Origin: Echinarachnius parma
Taxonomy: Eukaryota; Echinodermata; Echinoidea; Clypeasteroida; Echinarachniidae
Assembly (NCBI GenBank): GCA_037951105.1
Contig: JBAMJV010005504.1
Coordinates: 434,001 to 498,000 of the forward strand
Direction: 5' to 3'
Length of the DNA: 64,000 bases
The notes under the pieces were generated by a model. The model was given only the letters and a program-made list of their open reading frames with translations, had not been told where the DNA came from and did no database searches. The translations under genes were made by a program, and so were the position numbers. Of this stretch, positions 13,601 to 22,048 are shown piece after piece; within the stretch, counting starts at the first letter, position 1; the number at the start of each line of letters is the position of its first letter.

Positions 13601-16507
13601 CTGGCGATCTGTGTTATATGTCTGAGGAATAAAGACGTTACATGATTATATAAATAGGGTAAGAATAATATTAACATCTACTCCCTGTATACTGTGCAAA
13701 ATTTGCTCTTGAATCGTCATATAGATATGTATTTTGCATCTAAATCCCACCCCATGTGTATGCCAAATCTGCATTGCGACCTCATCATCTGTATTATGTT
13801 TGAAGAATAAAGACATTCAACAAAATGCTACATTATCACTTGACAGGCAGAGAATAAGTAGTCCGTTTCTAAGCTTCTTTGCTCCGCATAAACCGAACAC
13901 AAAAAGTAACTACCCCCCTAAACAAATGCTAATAATTTCATAACCAAGAATCGTTTCAAGATTTCATCGCGCCAAAACATTTCTGTGGTGTTTAGGGAAG
14001 CAATGTGTACAAATACGAGGTAACCATCAATCCATTGTTGAGTAAGCACACATTAAAGCGAAAATTTACATTTTCAAAATTCGCAAAAGTAATATCAGTA
14101 TTGCAGTTTATTGAGTATTTAGAAATTTCAAATTGCACTGTTTTACAATTGCAATTAATACATTTAACCACATGTGCCAATAAAAAAAAAAAATGGATGG
14201 AATATCAAACAGCATTGTTTAACCAACCAATCCATGCATTAAGTCACATAATGCTGTTTCGCAACAATGTACAGGCATGCGCAAGTTCTTGCATGACTTT
14301 TGAAAGTGGGTAATTTTGTCTTTGATTTGTGCTCATTGAGCTATATGAAGTGATGAATATCTCTGATTTTCACACAAAATGTACATAACAACTGTAGAAA
14401 TATTGTGGTACAATGACATCTTGAAAAAATATCGGTTATGAAATTATGAGCAGTTGATTAGGGAGTAGTTACTTTTTGTGTTAGGCAGACGCTGTGGCGC
14501 TATATGTCGGGTACTAGTACCCGACGATCTGTATCAAGGGCGTCGATTTCTTCTCGCCATTGGGGGGGATGATTCGTCATTTTGACCATCTCTGGCGAGG
14601 GAGCGAAGCGACAACCCAGCAGCGTGCCCGGGTTTTTATGGCAGGGGGGGGGGGGGGGGGGGGCAAAGCTTTTTAATTCAGCTGTTTAGAAATTGGAAGA
14701 TTATTAAGTGCACATTGCAAGCATCATGTTATGAGCTGGGCTTTGTCCAATATGAACTTTAGCCGGATAGATACATATATTGCAAGCATTTTGATGGAAC
14801 CCTGAATAGCATCAGTCATGGGATACCCACATTGGGAAGCTTACTGGGGGTCCAGGGGGCGGAGCCCCCGGAAGCTTTGGGATTTGTAATATCCAGATAT
14901 AAAGATGTTGTCTATATATGTAAATATAGAGTTAACTATTCTTTAGTTAATTGGCTTTTGAATTAGCCGTTTAGAGATTGGAAGACTATTAAGTGCACAT
15001 TGCAAGCATCCTGTTATGATGAGGTCACTGTCCAAGTATGGATGAATTTTATCCTGATAGATAAATACTGTCGATTGCAATCATCCTGATGGACCCCTGA
15101 ATAGAATAGGTCAAGGGATACCGACATTGGAAAGCTTATTGGGGGTCCAGGGGGCGAAGCCCCCGGAAGCTTTGGGATTTGTAATATCCAGAAATACAAT
15201 TAACATGTCTATTGAATAGTTAGCTCAATTTTAGTGAGCGAAGCGCAAACGCACAATGGGCCAGGATCGCCTGAAAGTTTGCCAAGAGAGACGTCCTGAA
15301 AACAACTATTTAATGAGTACATGGCTGGTACTGGGTCAAATAACCTTAATGGGGGTTCCAGGGGCACAGCCCCGGAAGATTTTGGTTTTGGGCAGTTAAG
15401 CATTATCAAAAAGTGGTTTGAAGAAGACAATAGTAACAACTTCCATTCATGAGAGGGGGCAATGCTCCTTAATTTTAATGTTATTATGTATTTTGAACCC
15501 CAAATATTGGGGGGGATGATAATACAGGCCATCCCCCCCACCTGAAATATTGGGGGGGATATATCCCCCCCATCCCCCCCGTGATCGACGCCCCTGATCT
15601 GTATTATACGTCTTCAAAATGGGAGAGAATTATAATAATAATGATATACTCGATTCATATAGCGCCTAATATGATTGATAATCATCTTTAAGCGCTTTAC
15701 AATGATATTATTACCCCGGTCATAGGATACAATGCAAACCACATTACTGTGTGCACCATCTCCACTCCCCGGGGAGCATTCCTTCCAAGCGGCTCATGGG
15801 CATTGAGAAGATAGTTCACATTAAAGGCTTTCACCGGCTTTCACCGGGTCCCCATTTATACACCTGGGTAGAGAGCAGCAATGTGGATTAATTGTCTTGC
15901 TGAAGGACAAACGTGATGGGCATACTCCCGAGTTCGAACTCGGGATCTCCCGCTTGGAAAGCGAGCGCTCTATCAATCTTGCCACACCACATCCACCGAA
16001 TATACCGACTATAAGACCAAGCTGAACTCATTTGATATCATCTCTTCAACGTCACAAAGATCTACGTTTCCACGTCAACGAAAAGAACACGCATCAAGGG
16101 GTTGTAGTGATGGCCAATTTTTGCGTGGGATGGAATTTGGTTGCAAAAAATGCATTTTGGAAAAAGCAAAATACGAAGTGTGCGACCTACTAAACTTAAC
16201 CAGTTAACCCTCTCTTGACTTATGTTACTGAAACATTCATAACCAAGGTGTTAATTGCATCTAAAGGAACAGGGTTATAATACCTTGATTAATCCGACAT
16301 GAGGAAAATTTTCGAAATGTAGCGATGCCTCCTCGCCCGTTCCTCCTGCAAGCTGGCCCTTCCGTATCCTAGATGCAGTTAGCGTAGTTATATCCATCCC
16401 GTCTCCAAGGAAGAAGATGATATTCTTGGCAACATTGAGGTTAAGCTTCTGTCTTTGTAGCGCCTCTTCTAATGCCACCTGGGCCTTGGTCTGCCAATAA
16501 ATGGCCT
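2047..16507 (-). CDS. ALP: Alkaline phosphatase, partial gene (six internal exons)
   Basis: Metal-dependent phosphomonoesterase of the animal alkaline phosphatase family, normally a secreted or GPI-anchored ectoenzyme. Coding order on the minus strand is 16507-16284, 13621-13447, 13180-13005, 12133-11932, 11001-10858, 2238-2047: 1113 nt, about 371 codons, against roughly 500-530 residues in the family. All introns are GT-AG and every phase agrees. In order one sees the FLGDGM zinc-ligand motif, the [14 protein letters not shown] nucleophile motif, [11 protein letters not shown] (magnesium ligands), the DRRW arginine, FFLFVEA, RIDHGHH and VTADHAHV. Three cysteines expected in disulfides (YLCG, GKCS, EGCK) are kept. 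The N-terminal signal-peptide exon and the C-terminal exon(s) with the last zinc histidine are not seen. No stop or frameshift interrupts the six exons, so the gene is probably functional. The paralogue cannot be decided from sequence alone. Confidence 0.96.
2239..3420. other. Intron sequence, nothing recognised
   Basis: First part (in plus coordinates) of the 8.6-kb intron between the last two visible alkaline phosphatase exons. AT-rich, with no repeat family or open frame that I can name. Confidence 0.5.
3421..3823. repeat. Minisatellite, 44-bp unit, about nine copies
   Basis: The unit begins GTTGTAGTCTTATATCTTTA and ends CACCTGTCACAAGGTC. Copies start near 3422, 3466, 3510, 3558, 3602, 3646, 3690, 3734 and 3778. 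The third unit is 48 bp because of a small insertion. Units differ by a few bases. Confidence 0.95.
4075..4555 (+). mobile_element. LINE remnant: 3' end of a reverse-transcriptase ORF
   Basis: Broken plus-strand coding for the C-terminal tail typical of several non-LTR retrotransposon proteins: an RKLEHFGHM-like segment near 4210-4240, then a [11 protein letters not shown]-like segment near 4265-4305. The RW.DDI module occurs twice, with [10 protein letters not shown] near 4380-4420, so the last 120-150 bp appear duplicated. Reading frames shift between segments, so it is inactive. No reverse transcriptase core is visible and the clade is uncertain. It lies in the alkaline phosphatase intron. 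Confidence 0.6.
4608..5917. mobile_element. Foldback locus FB1: inverted arrays of a 16-bp repeat
   Basis: The left arm (4608-4990) is a tandem array of GGTTCGTTATTCCGAA with variants carrying AATCCGAAAATAAAATCGGG. The right arm (5541-5917) is the same array in reverse complement (TTCGGAATAACGAACC). The 550-bp middle has no repeat unit but holds long G and C tracts. Long inverted ends made of short tandem repeats are the hallmark of foldback-type elements. No transposase is seen. Confidence 0.85.
5214..5514. repeat. Poly-G and poly-C tracts inside FB1
   Basis: G runs at 5214-5231 (18) and 5403-5426 (24), and a C run at 5495-5514 (20), all within the single-copy centre of FB1. Run lengths may be unreliable in any assembly. 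Confidence 0.9.
5918..7763. other. Intron sequence, nothing recognised
   Basis: AT-rich 1.8 kb of the long alkaline phosphatase intron. I see no repeat family, tRNA-like motif or exon. Confidence 0.5.
7764..7900. mobile_element. Short hairpin MITE (137 bp)
   Basis: Ends GAATATTGACTGG and CCAGTCAATATT are inverted repeats. Inside, CTAGATTCATATTGCCC pairs with GGGCAATATGGATCTAG around a short loop at 7829-7842, so most of the unit folds on itself. Confidence 0.75.
8355..8404. repeat. Perfect 50-bp palindrome
   Basis: The left half ends GTTATCTTGTGGTTTG and the right half begins CAAACCACAAGATAAC, with the centre between 8379 and 8380. Every base pairs over 25 bp per arm. An identical palindrome recurs at 8584-8633. 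Confidence 0.95.
8584..8633. repeat. Perfect 50-bp palindrome, second copy
   Basis: Same sequence as 8355-8404, carried by the 229-bp tandem duplication, centred between 8608 and 8609. Confidence 0.95.
8890..8937. repeat. Perfect 48-bp palindrome of TTCTTAAGAATTG words
   Basis: The arms begin AAGTTCTTAAGAATTGCAAT and pair completely about the centre 8913/8914. Each arm is itself made of smaller palindromes, so alternative hairpins are possible. Confidence 0.95.
9312..9751. mobile_element. TA4 MITE, TTAA-flanked
   Basis: Begins TTAAAGGGGACCACCA and ends in the inverted form TGGTGGTACCCTTTAA, 440 bp, with TTAA at each end. No protein. TTAA duplications and ends reading AAGGG resemble the T2-type MITEs attributed to the Kolobok superfamily (from memory). 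Confidence 0.8.
10061..10603 (+). mobile_element. TA1 MITE, complete copy (a)
   Basis: Starts TTAAAAGGGATAGTCGAG and ends CTCAACTATCCCTTTAA, about 540 bp. Typical internal words are TATAGAGGGCGCTACAC, GATCAAAATCGGTTC, a central 26-bp perfect palindrome at 10224-10249 (around GGGGCCCC), GATGATCTCTCTATC and AGAGCGCCCTCTTG. The 3' end is the long form with two terminal motifs in tandem. It sits in the intron just downstream (minus sense) of the FFLFVE exon. Confidence 0.9.
10623..10653. repeat. (TA)n microsatellite
   Basis: About 15 TA units next to TA1 copy (a). Confidence 0.9.
10858..11001 (-). CDS. ALP: Alkaline phosphatase exon ending in FFLFVE
   Basis: 144 nt, acceptor TATGATGTAG, donor GTAGAAG|GTGAGTTA, phase 1 in and out. 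The peptide begins [20 protein letters not shown] and runs through [20 protein letters not shown] to DGFFLFVE. The final Glu is a magnesium ligand in the family. Splicing to the next exon gives [11 protein letters not shown], the form with Ala where vertebrate enzymes usually have Gly. Confidence 0.95.
11210..11507 (-). mobile_element. TA2 MITE, copy 1 (5' end eroded)
   Basis: Shares with other TA2 copies CATACCTTGTTGTATTCGTA, TGTGTACAAAGT, ATATCACTTTGCATTTTCGC and the end TAGATCCCTTTAA. It lies in an alkaline phosphatase intron between the YVWN and FFLFVE exons. Confidence 0.85.
11932..12133 (-). CDS. ALP: Alkaline phosphatase exon (GGGR loop, YVWN segment)
   Basis: 202 nt, acceptor CTTTCTGCAG, donor ATCG|GTAAAAAC, phase 0 in and phase 1 out. 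The peptide starts [20 protein letters not shown], continues [20 protein letters not shown], then [20 protein letters not shown], and ends EKTDHLIG. This matches the family's ILGGGR...DPEY...NLV.EW...YVWN...HLMG succession in order and spacing. A long open frame on the opposite strand here is only the antisense of this exon. Confidence 0.95.
12134..12702. other. Intron sequence, nothing recognised
   Basis: AT-rich intron between two alkaline phosphatase exons. No repeat I can name. Confidence 0.5.
12703..12918. repeat. Minisatellite with hairpin unit (about 22-25 bp, nine copies)
   Basis: The unit is GTAGTCCTAGAAAGGACTGT, in which AGTCCT and AGGACT pair. Changes such as TTCTAAAAAGAA at about 12810-12825 keep the pairing in some units. 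It lies in an alkaline phosphatase intron about 90 bp from the next exon. Confidence 0.9.
13005..13180 (-). CDS. ALP: Alkaline phosphatase exon with [11 protein letters not shown] motif
   Basis: 176 nt, acceptor TTTCTTTCTAAG, donor TTCAAC|GTAAGACT, phase 1 in and phase 0 out. The peptide is (G)[20 protein letters not shown] followed by [20 protein letters not shown] and [18 protein letters not shown]. His and Ser of THAS match magnesium ligands, and the first Arg of DRRW matches the substrate-phosphate arginine. Cys of EGCK should pair with Cys of the previous exon. The exon is GC-richer than its surroundings and contains several CpGs. Confidence 0.95.
13447..13621 (-). CDS. ALP: Alkaline phosphatase exon with nucleophilic serine
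   Basis: 175 nt, acceptor TTATTCCTCAG, donor GCAG|GTAAGAAC, phase 0 in and phase 1 out. The peptide begins [20 protein letters not shown]. The Ser of PDSAG is the residue phosphorylated during catalysis in this family. It continues through [20 protein letters not shown] to MIDSLKAG, with cysteines at YLCG and GKCS. The junction with the previous exon rebuilds the usual K-TYNT sequence, which confirms both splice sites. Confidence 0.96.
13622..14526. other. Intron sequence, nothing recognised
   Basis: Intron between the GDGM and PDSAG exons, upstream part in plus coordinates. It includes a short A run at 14183-14192; otherwise AT-rich and unremarkable. Confidence 0.5.
14535..15596. mobile_element. 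hAT-type non-autonomous element with 8-bp target duplication
   Basis: Ends CAAGGGCGTCGAT and ATCGACGCCCCTG are inverted repeats. ATCTGTAT flanks both sides (14527-14534 and 15597-15604). CAGGG-like ends with an 8-bp duplication are diagnostic of hAT transposons. Inside, a segment of about 290 bp is repeated (about 14665-14900 and 14950-15195), with GTGCACATTGCAAGCATC, GGGGTCCAGGGGGCG and GCCCCCGGAAGCTTTGGGAT. A third, worn version lies at 15230-15390. A G run is at 14645-14663. No transposase. Inserted in an alkaline phosphatase intron. Confidence 0.9.
15630..15998 (-). mobile_element. tRNA-derived SINE, copy 1
   Basis: Read on the minus strand, the head contains a box-A-like TGGCAAGATTGATAGAGCG, an anticodon arm with loop TTTCCAA and box B GAGTTCGAACTCGGG, so it derives from a tRNA, perhaps Gly(UCC). 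The body carries GCTCTCTACCCAGGTGTATA and TGCTCCCCGGGGAGTGGAGA. The tail ends GTAAAGCGCTTAAAG, ATTAGGCGCTATA and an ATT repeat. Related copies are at 26130, 27625 and 38233. Confidence 0.85.
16284..16507 (-). CDS. ALP: Alkaline phosphatase exon with GDGM metal motif (first seen)
   Basis: 224 nt, entered in phase 1 after the acceptor TTCTTCCGCAG and left in phase 0 at AAG|GTATTATA. It encodes an N-terminal helix ([20 protein letters not shown]), then [19 protein letters not shown], then a segment ending [12 protein letters not shown]. The Asp of GDGM corresponds to a zinc/magnesium ligand of the family. The residue just after GDGM is Asp, where animal and bacterial enzymes I know have Gly; the codon reads GAT. 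The preceding exon should end in G to complete a Glu codon. It was not identified. Confidence 0.95.
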
Positions 16508-18851
16508 CTGCGGAAGAACAATAACAAACAAAATTGTGATATTTCCATATCTACATTTATTACAACAAAATTGTGATATTTCCATTTCTAAATTTTCATA
16601 CGATGCTACGACTGGAACAAAATTGTGATAATTCTATTTCTATATGTTCACACAATGCTACGATTGGAACCATTTCGATGAGATATATTACATCTAGGCA
16701 GTACTGAATAATCGCCATTTTCCACATGCGTCTTCATTGGAGAGCGAATCCTCAGGAGAGGGTGTGTAATATAGGCATGCTATAGAAATCTAAAATGGCC
16801 TCAAGCAATTTGATTTGATTTGATCTAAATCTACTTTATTTATTTCAACACAATCACGATGTCAAAGATAACCAGATTCTACCGTCATGAATCATTAGTC
16901 TCCTTGATTTTGAGAATCGAGATTAAACGAGAGTCCACGTGAAGCAAAGAACATTTGGTTAGATCATTAAATTTCATTATCTATCAGGTATAATAAAGTG
17001 GAAAACTGCCCTATATTCAGATATTGCGCAATTTATCCCTGAACGGATCCATGCTTGATTCGTCATTAATCGCGTGGTTTGTCCATCGTATTTCGATTGA
17101 TAAACAGGAGATTCGTATACTAAGGTCACGCCAATCAAGTAAATTGGAAAACCACGTAACATTATGATCGAAGAGTCAGGAATTAGGCTACCATCTCCCT
17201 GGAACTCAACAAGTGGGACACAATTGTAGCTTTGTGCACCCTAGTCCGATCCCGGTTACCAGGGTCCTGGGTCTGCTATACTGATTACATATCCGTGAGT
17301 AAAACCACCATCTCCCTGGTGAACAAACCAACAAACTTGACTTTACCATTTGTCAAAAACAGATGGTAGAGTATTACATATTTTGTGTTACTAAATATTG
17401 CGCAAGATAATCAGATAATGAGGGTGAATTTGCAGACTTTTGCATGAAAATACATTCATTGGAACCAAATTAATCAAGCGATTATCCATGTCAGTGCCTC
17501 TGCATTTCATCAGTCTTCCAAAATACGCACGCACGCACATACGGACGGACATAATGTATATACACAATTCCCCACACCATAGCCCTTAGTTCCTAGAAGA
17601 CGAAGAGGAAATTAATTCTTCGACAAACAAGTTTATTTCAGCTTTTATCACTATGAGTAACACATTATTAATTTAGAACGCGTGGTTATATGACCAAACT
17701 ATAAGAGGAGAGTAAGAGACAAAGTGCACCTGCTATGAAAAGATGAGTACAAATATATACCATTTTAGTAACATGAGTCATTAGAAGTTGTACATTGATC
17801 ATGACCTATTTAAACATATGGACAATATGGCATTGTTTTCATCAACATAATTGTGTTGTGTCTCTGGTAAACAAACATGGATCAACCAACAGTTATATAT
17901 ACGAAGTCTTCTGTTTCTTGAAAACGATCTCTGAAAAACTGGAAAATAATGGTAGTATGTCCATCAATGAGATTCTGTTGTAAATAGTGAGTCATTTATA
18001 ATGATAAACGATATGGGTTTGATGTGATTCTTGTAAATGATTCGTGATAAACAAACAAGTGTCACTATCTTAACCCCGACCGCAGGCAAGCTAGCGCTAG
18101 AGTAGACAGGAGAAAGGATGCGTTCAGGTTTAGTGGTGCAGTGAAAGGAGTGTCATCTTAACCGGAAACGTCACCAAGAAAAGAAAAAAGTTCGTCGTTT
18201 TTTATTTAATAGCAAACAAATAATACATACTCACATAATGTTTTAAAGAAGATACAGGTTTGCATGATAAAATATATACCGTTTATGAATCATACAATAA
18301 GATAGCGGTTTGTTATCTACGATGTGTGGGAGATGGGACAAGAACGCTTCTGTCTTCATCCTGACCGCAGGCATGTATAAAGGGTGGGCGGAACAGTGGG
18401 TTAAACGTCACGAGTATCATTCGTGGTTTCATCGTTTTTGTAGAGAGTGTCATCATCATTTTAACGTCATTTAACCCAGAATCTACAATAATATAACGGT
18501 TCATTGGTATTCTAGTAAACAAATAATAAATAAGATAACATAGCAGTCGCCCACTAGACCACAATTCTATGTGGAGAAGACGAGATCGTGATGGGTATTA
18601 TATCCATCAAACAGATCACAGTTCGTTGTGAATCATACAAAAATAAACAAATTATCAGTTGGTTGATAATAATATATCTGAAATATTCACAAAAAGGAAC
18701 TATAATTTTATAAAGAATTTTTGATGGCTAATCTAGAACGAACTGCGAGGACGTCCTCGTGATGTCGTCACGATTATTGCACGCCCCACGTTCACCCATT
18801 GTCGTCTAGGACCAGTCTACTAGTAGGTTCATGAATAGACTAAGTGAGTTG
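16508..18851. other. No gene recognised; region 5' of the first visible exon
   Basis: The missing signal-peptide exon of the alkaline phosphatase should lie in or beyond this stretch, but no ATG-led hydrophobic segment with a fitting phase-1 donor was convincing. ACAAAATTGTGATATTTCCAT is repeated three times with changes at 16525-16672. Otherwise nothing is recognised. Confidence 0.45.
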
Positions 18852-20010
18852 TTAAAGGGATAGTTCAGTTTTGGTATAGAAGGCGCTTCAAGAAATATTT
18901 TTTGTGAGGTAATGAAAAGCTGAGTGTAAAATTTGAAAGAGCACACTATTTTATTGACAGAATCAACGTTATTTGATCAATATCGGTTCAGACACAGCTG
19001 AAATATCCATAAGTATATCAGATTGGAATAAATGTGGGGGACCAACCTTTAGGTGGACCACTCTTGTTTTTTCCAATATGTATATCTCTATTTTTTGTAA
19101 ATTATTATAATTCATTTGTAATGTTTTGTTGGAAGCAAGAAAAAATTGGAGAAAATAATTCAATAATTTAAAAAATATATTTTAAAATGCAACAAGTTTG
19201 ATGATCTATTGAACAATTATTATAACCAATCACAACATTCAAGTTTGTTGATAAAAAATGGTTGAAACTTGAGGTGTCTGGAGGGCGCCCTCTTGTGTAA
19301 ACGGCTGCTTTTTTAACGAAAACAGCCCTGTCACTTAATCGCGTATAATTATGTTTTACAACCATTCAGGCATCTTGAACTATAACTGTTGGTTTCTAAT
19401 GATAATTATTTTTGCAAGTTTTAAAGGGGTAGTTCAGTTTTGGTATAGAGGGCGCTGCACAAAATAATTTTTGTGTGAGATAATGAAAAACGGAGTGTCA
19501 AATTTGAAAGAGCATACAATTTTAATGGCAGAATAAACTTCATTTGATCAAAATCGGTTCAGAAACGGCTGAAATATCAATAAATATATCCAATTGTAAT
19601 AAATCTGGGGCCCAAATATATTCGATGATTTTTTTTTTATTTATTTAAAAAATGCTTGGACTTTTTCAAAACATTTCAAAAGAGGTTTTAAAATAGTTGT
19701 TGATGATCTCTCTATTTAATTATTATTTAAACAAAACATCACATGCATAATTTTTTATGAAAAATGGTTGAAACCAATGCTTTTTTTAGAGAGCGCCCTT
19801 TTGTGTTTTAATGGCTCTTTTTTTTTAATGATAACAGGCTTTTTACTTAGTCGTTTGTAATTTTCTATACCTTTCGAGCATGGTGGAGTTATCTATTAGT
19901 TTGTAGTGTTATTGTGCAGGTTTTGGTTACTAAAGCCCAGCCTTACCAAAACTGTTCTACCCCTTTAATTATTAAAATTCTGTTTGACCAAAACTGTACT
20001 ATCCCTTGAA
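18852..20010 (+). mobile_element. TA1 MITE (b), split by copy (c)
   Basis: Copy b starts GTTAAAGGGATAGTTCAG at 18852, is interrupted at 19421-19968 by copy c, and resumes with ATTAAAATTCTGTTTGACC to end near CTATCCCTTGAA at 20010. It carries more differences than c, as expected of the older host. The central palindrome is degraded. Confidence 0.85.
19421..19968 (+). mobile_element. TA1 MITE (c), inserted in copy (b)
   Basis: Complete: TTAAAGGGGTAGTTCAG to CTACCCCTTTAA, with TTAA at both ends. It has the short 3' end (one terminal motif). The central arms AATAAATCTGGG and CCCAAATATATT no longer pair fully. Confidence 0.9.
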
Positions 20011-21067
20011 CGTCGGCGCTCTATGTTCGCTCTATATTTGTACCGCTGGCAAACTGGGTGCGGAATACGCATCAAGATGGGTATCAATGAATGGAGTATC
20101 ATCATATTCAACATCTTCATTAAAATTATTTCATACGTATTTCTGTATAGGTCCTTTCCAGAGAGTGGGGCAGCAAAGGGGGAGCAAAGGGGGAAGGGGG
20201 GGGGGCAGTATTACCTCCAAGTTTGGGGCAAATTATACCCCCTCTACTGTATACATGGAGACATGTTTGGGTTTAATGTTATGAGATGGGTTGGGCCAAT
20301 AAGGGGTGTCATTTTACCCAGTATATTCAAGATTTGTTTCTTGAAAACAAATATTACACAAGAACAAAAGACCGGGAAAAAATATTTGGGACGGGAAAGT
20401 GACTTTATCGCCAATGAAGTGGTTCAATTTCTGTTTATCTAAATCACAAGAAAAATAATATTATAAATGTCAATTCCACAATCAATTTTACAAATGGTTT
20501 TGGACCCCATAGCATAGAAGCAGAAGCTTGTAGATTGGGGCCCTTTTACAAAGAATACAAAGTTGACGAAGGACTGTGATTTTCCTGGACTTGAATTAAA
20601 GTCACAATTTTCTTTTCGCCACCCAGAAGAATGAAGAAGTGCTTCATTCATTGAGGACGGGATTCTTTTACAGGATGTCACAGTGCTCCTCGAAGTAACA
20701 CAGCTGGATAGGCTCGTAAACCTTCCCCAGAAAGCACAAGTGGGAAACCAGCTCCATAATGAGCTCTCTTTTATCTACATGTAAGGTGTCACATTATTGC
20801 TTTGCCGTCTGACTTGCTGAACAAGACATTACTTGAAGATCTCTTCCCCAGACTGCTACTTGTAAGATATATTATCTCTCACGCATAATGCATAATGTGT
20901 GGCAATTTTCTTATATGTGCAACAGGTCTTGTGATGGTTTATCCATGGATAGTACTAGGACTATCCATGGTTTATCATTAGTTTCAACGTTTGTATGAAT
21001 AACCATGTTGTTTGTTTGTTTTTGTTTTTGTTTGTTTGTATGTATTTATTTCCGAAATCCATATATA
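20011..21067. other. No gene recognised
   Basis: Contains a G-rich patch at 20165-20210. The longest open frame on the plus strand (19984-20442) runs through it and resembles nothing known. No repeat family identified. Confidence 0.45.
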
Positions 21068-22048
21068 TACTCCGCAAAAAAAAGAAACTGGACACTTGTA
21101 TGAGACCAAATATTTCGTATTCATTAACGATAAAATATATGATATTGTATATCAAATTAAAGATAAAATTACCCTCTTCAATATTCGAATGAAATACAGA
21201 TTAAATCATTCATGCATGACTTGTCACGGTCAATTAACCACACCAAGGTCTGTTTTCAAAAATAGCAAAAATGGAACATCCACTCAACCATATAAATGTT
21301 GATAAGCATAATGTAAAACGCTATATTCATGAGATGGCATAATTTTTCATTACAAATGTGATCTTTTCTATCTTCATCTCAATTAATGAAGACAAATTGT
21401 GAACGTTATAGGTGTTATTTTCATCCAAAAGTAACAAAATGGGGAATTCCATGACAAAGCTTTATTAGTCAAAACCACAGTTTGTGCCCTTATTTCAGCA
21501 TGAAAATGGTATAAATTCTTCTCAAGAATTATACCGTAGTCCAAAGATCTTCAAAAGCTGAAGTCACTCTTGGTCAAACAGTTGGGCAGTCTTTAACATT
21601 ACATTTCTCTAGGTAAATATGGTTAAAATTGCAGGGGACACATGAAATAGACAAGCTTCATGCCTGTAATACAGACCAGTATGATAATGCTCTCATAACC
21701 TGGCCCTGTTTTATTGACAAATTTGTATTTCCAGAGTTTGTTCATAACAATAAAGTTAAATAATGTCATAATTTACTTGCCCCGCTCATCTTGTTTTAAG
21801 TGAAACGCTTACTATCACTACAGTCGAATTGTGTGGTCCTCCATTGTTTTGCTATTTTTGAAAACAGACCTTGCTAGTGTTAATTGACTATGGCATTTCA
21901 TGCATGAACGATTACACCTTTAAGTTATACCCTGCATGTAGAGGACTAAATTCCCTTTAATTTGATATATGATCATGTACACTTTATCGTACATTAATAT
22001 GAAATATTTCAACTTATACAAGTGTCCAGTTTCTTTTTTTGCGGAGTA
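21068..22048. mobile_element. TA-flanked element with about 205-bp inverted repeats
   Basis: Ends TACTCCGCAAAAAAAAGAAA and its inverse TTTCTTTTTTTGCGGAGTA are followed inward by matching CTGGACACTTGTAT. The pairing continues, diverged, to GTCTGTTTTCAAAAATAGCA (left near 21250, inverse near 21860). A TA is present at both borders, which fits Tc1/mariner-like transposition. The 0.55-kb centre has no transposase frame. Confidence 0.8.

Noticed and set aside
18313-18564. Candidate for the missing alkaline phosphatase signal-peptide exon
   Set aside because: No signal peptide followed by a phase-1 donor ending in G could be read; the match was only wishful.
19984-20442. 152-codon plus-strand frame
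   Set aside because: Starts in the end of a TA1 MITE and crosses a G-rich patch; no domain recognised.
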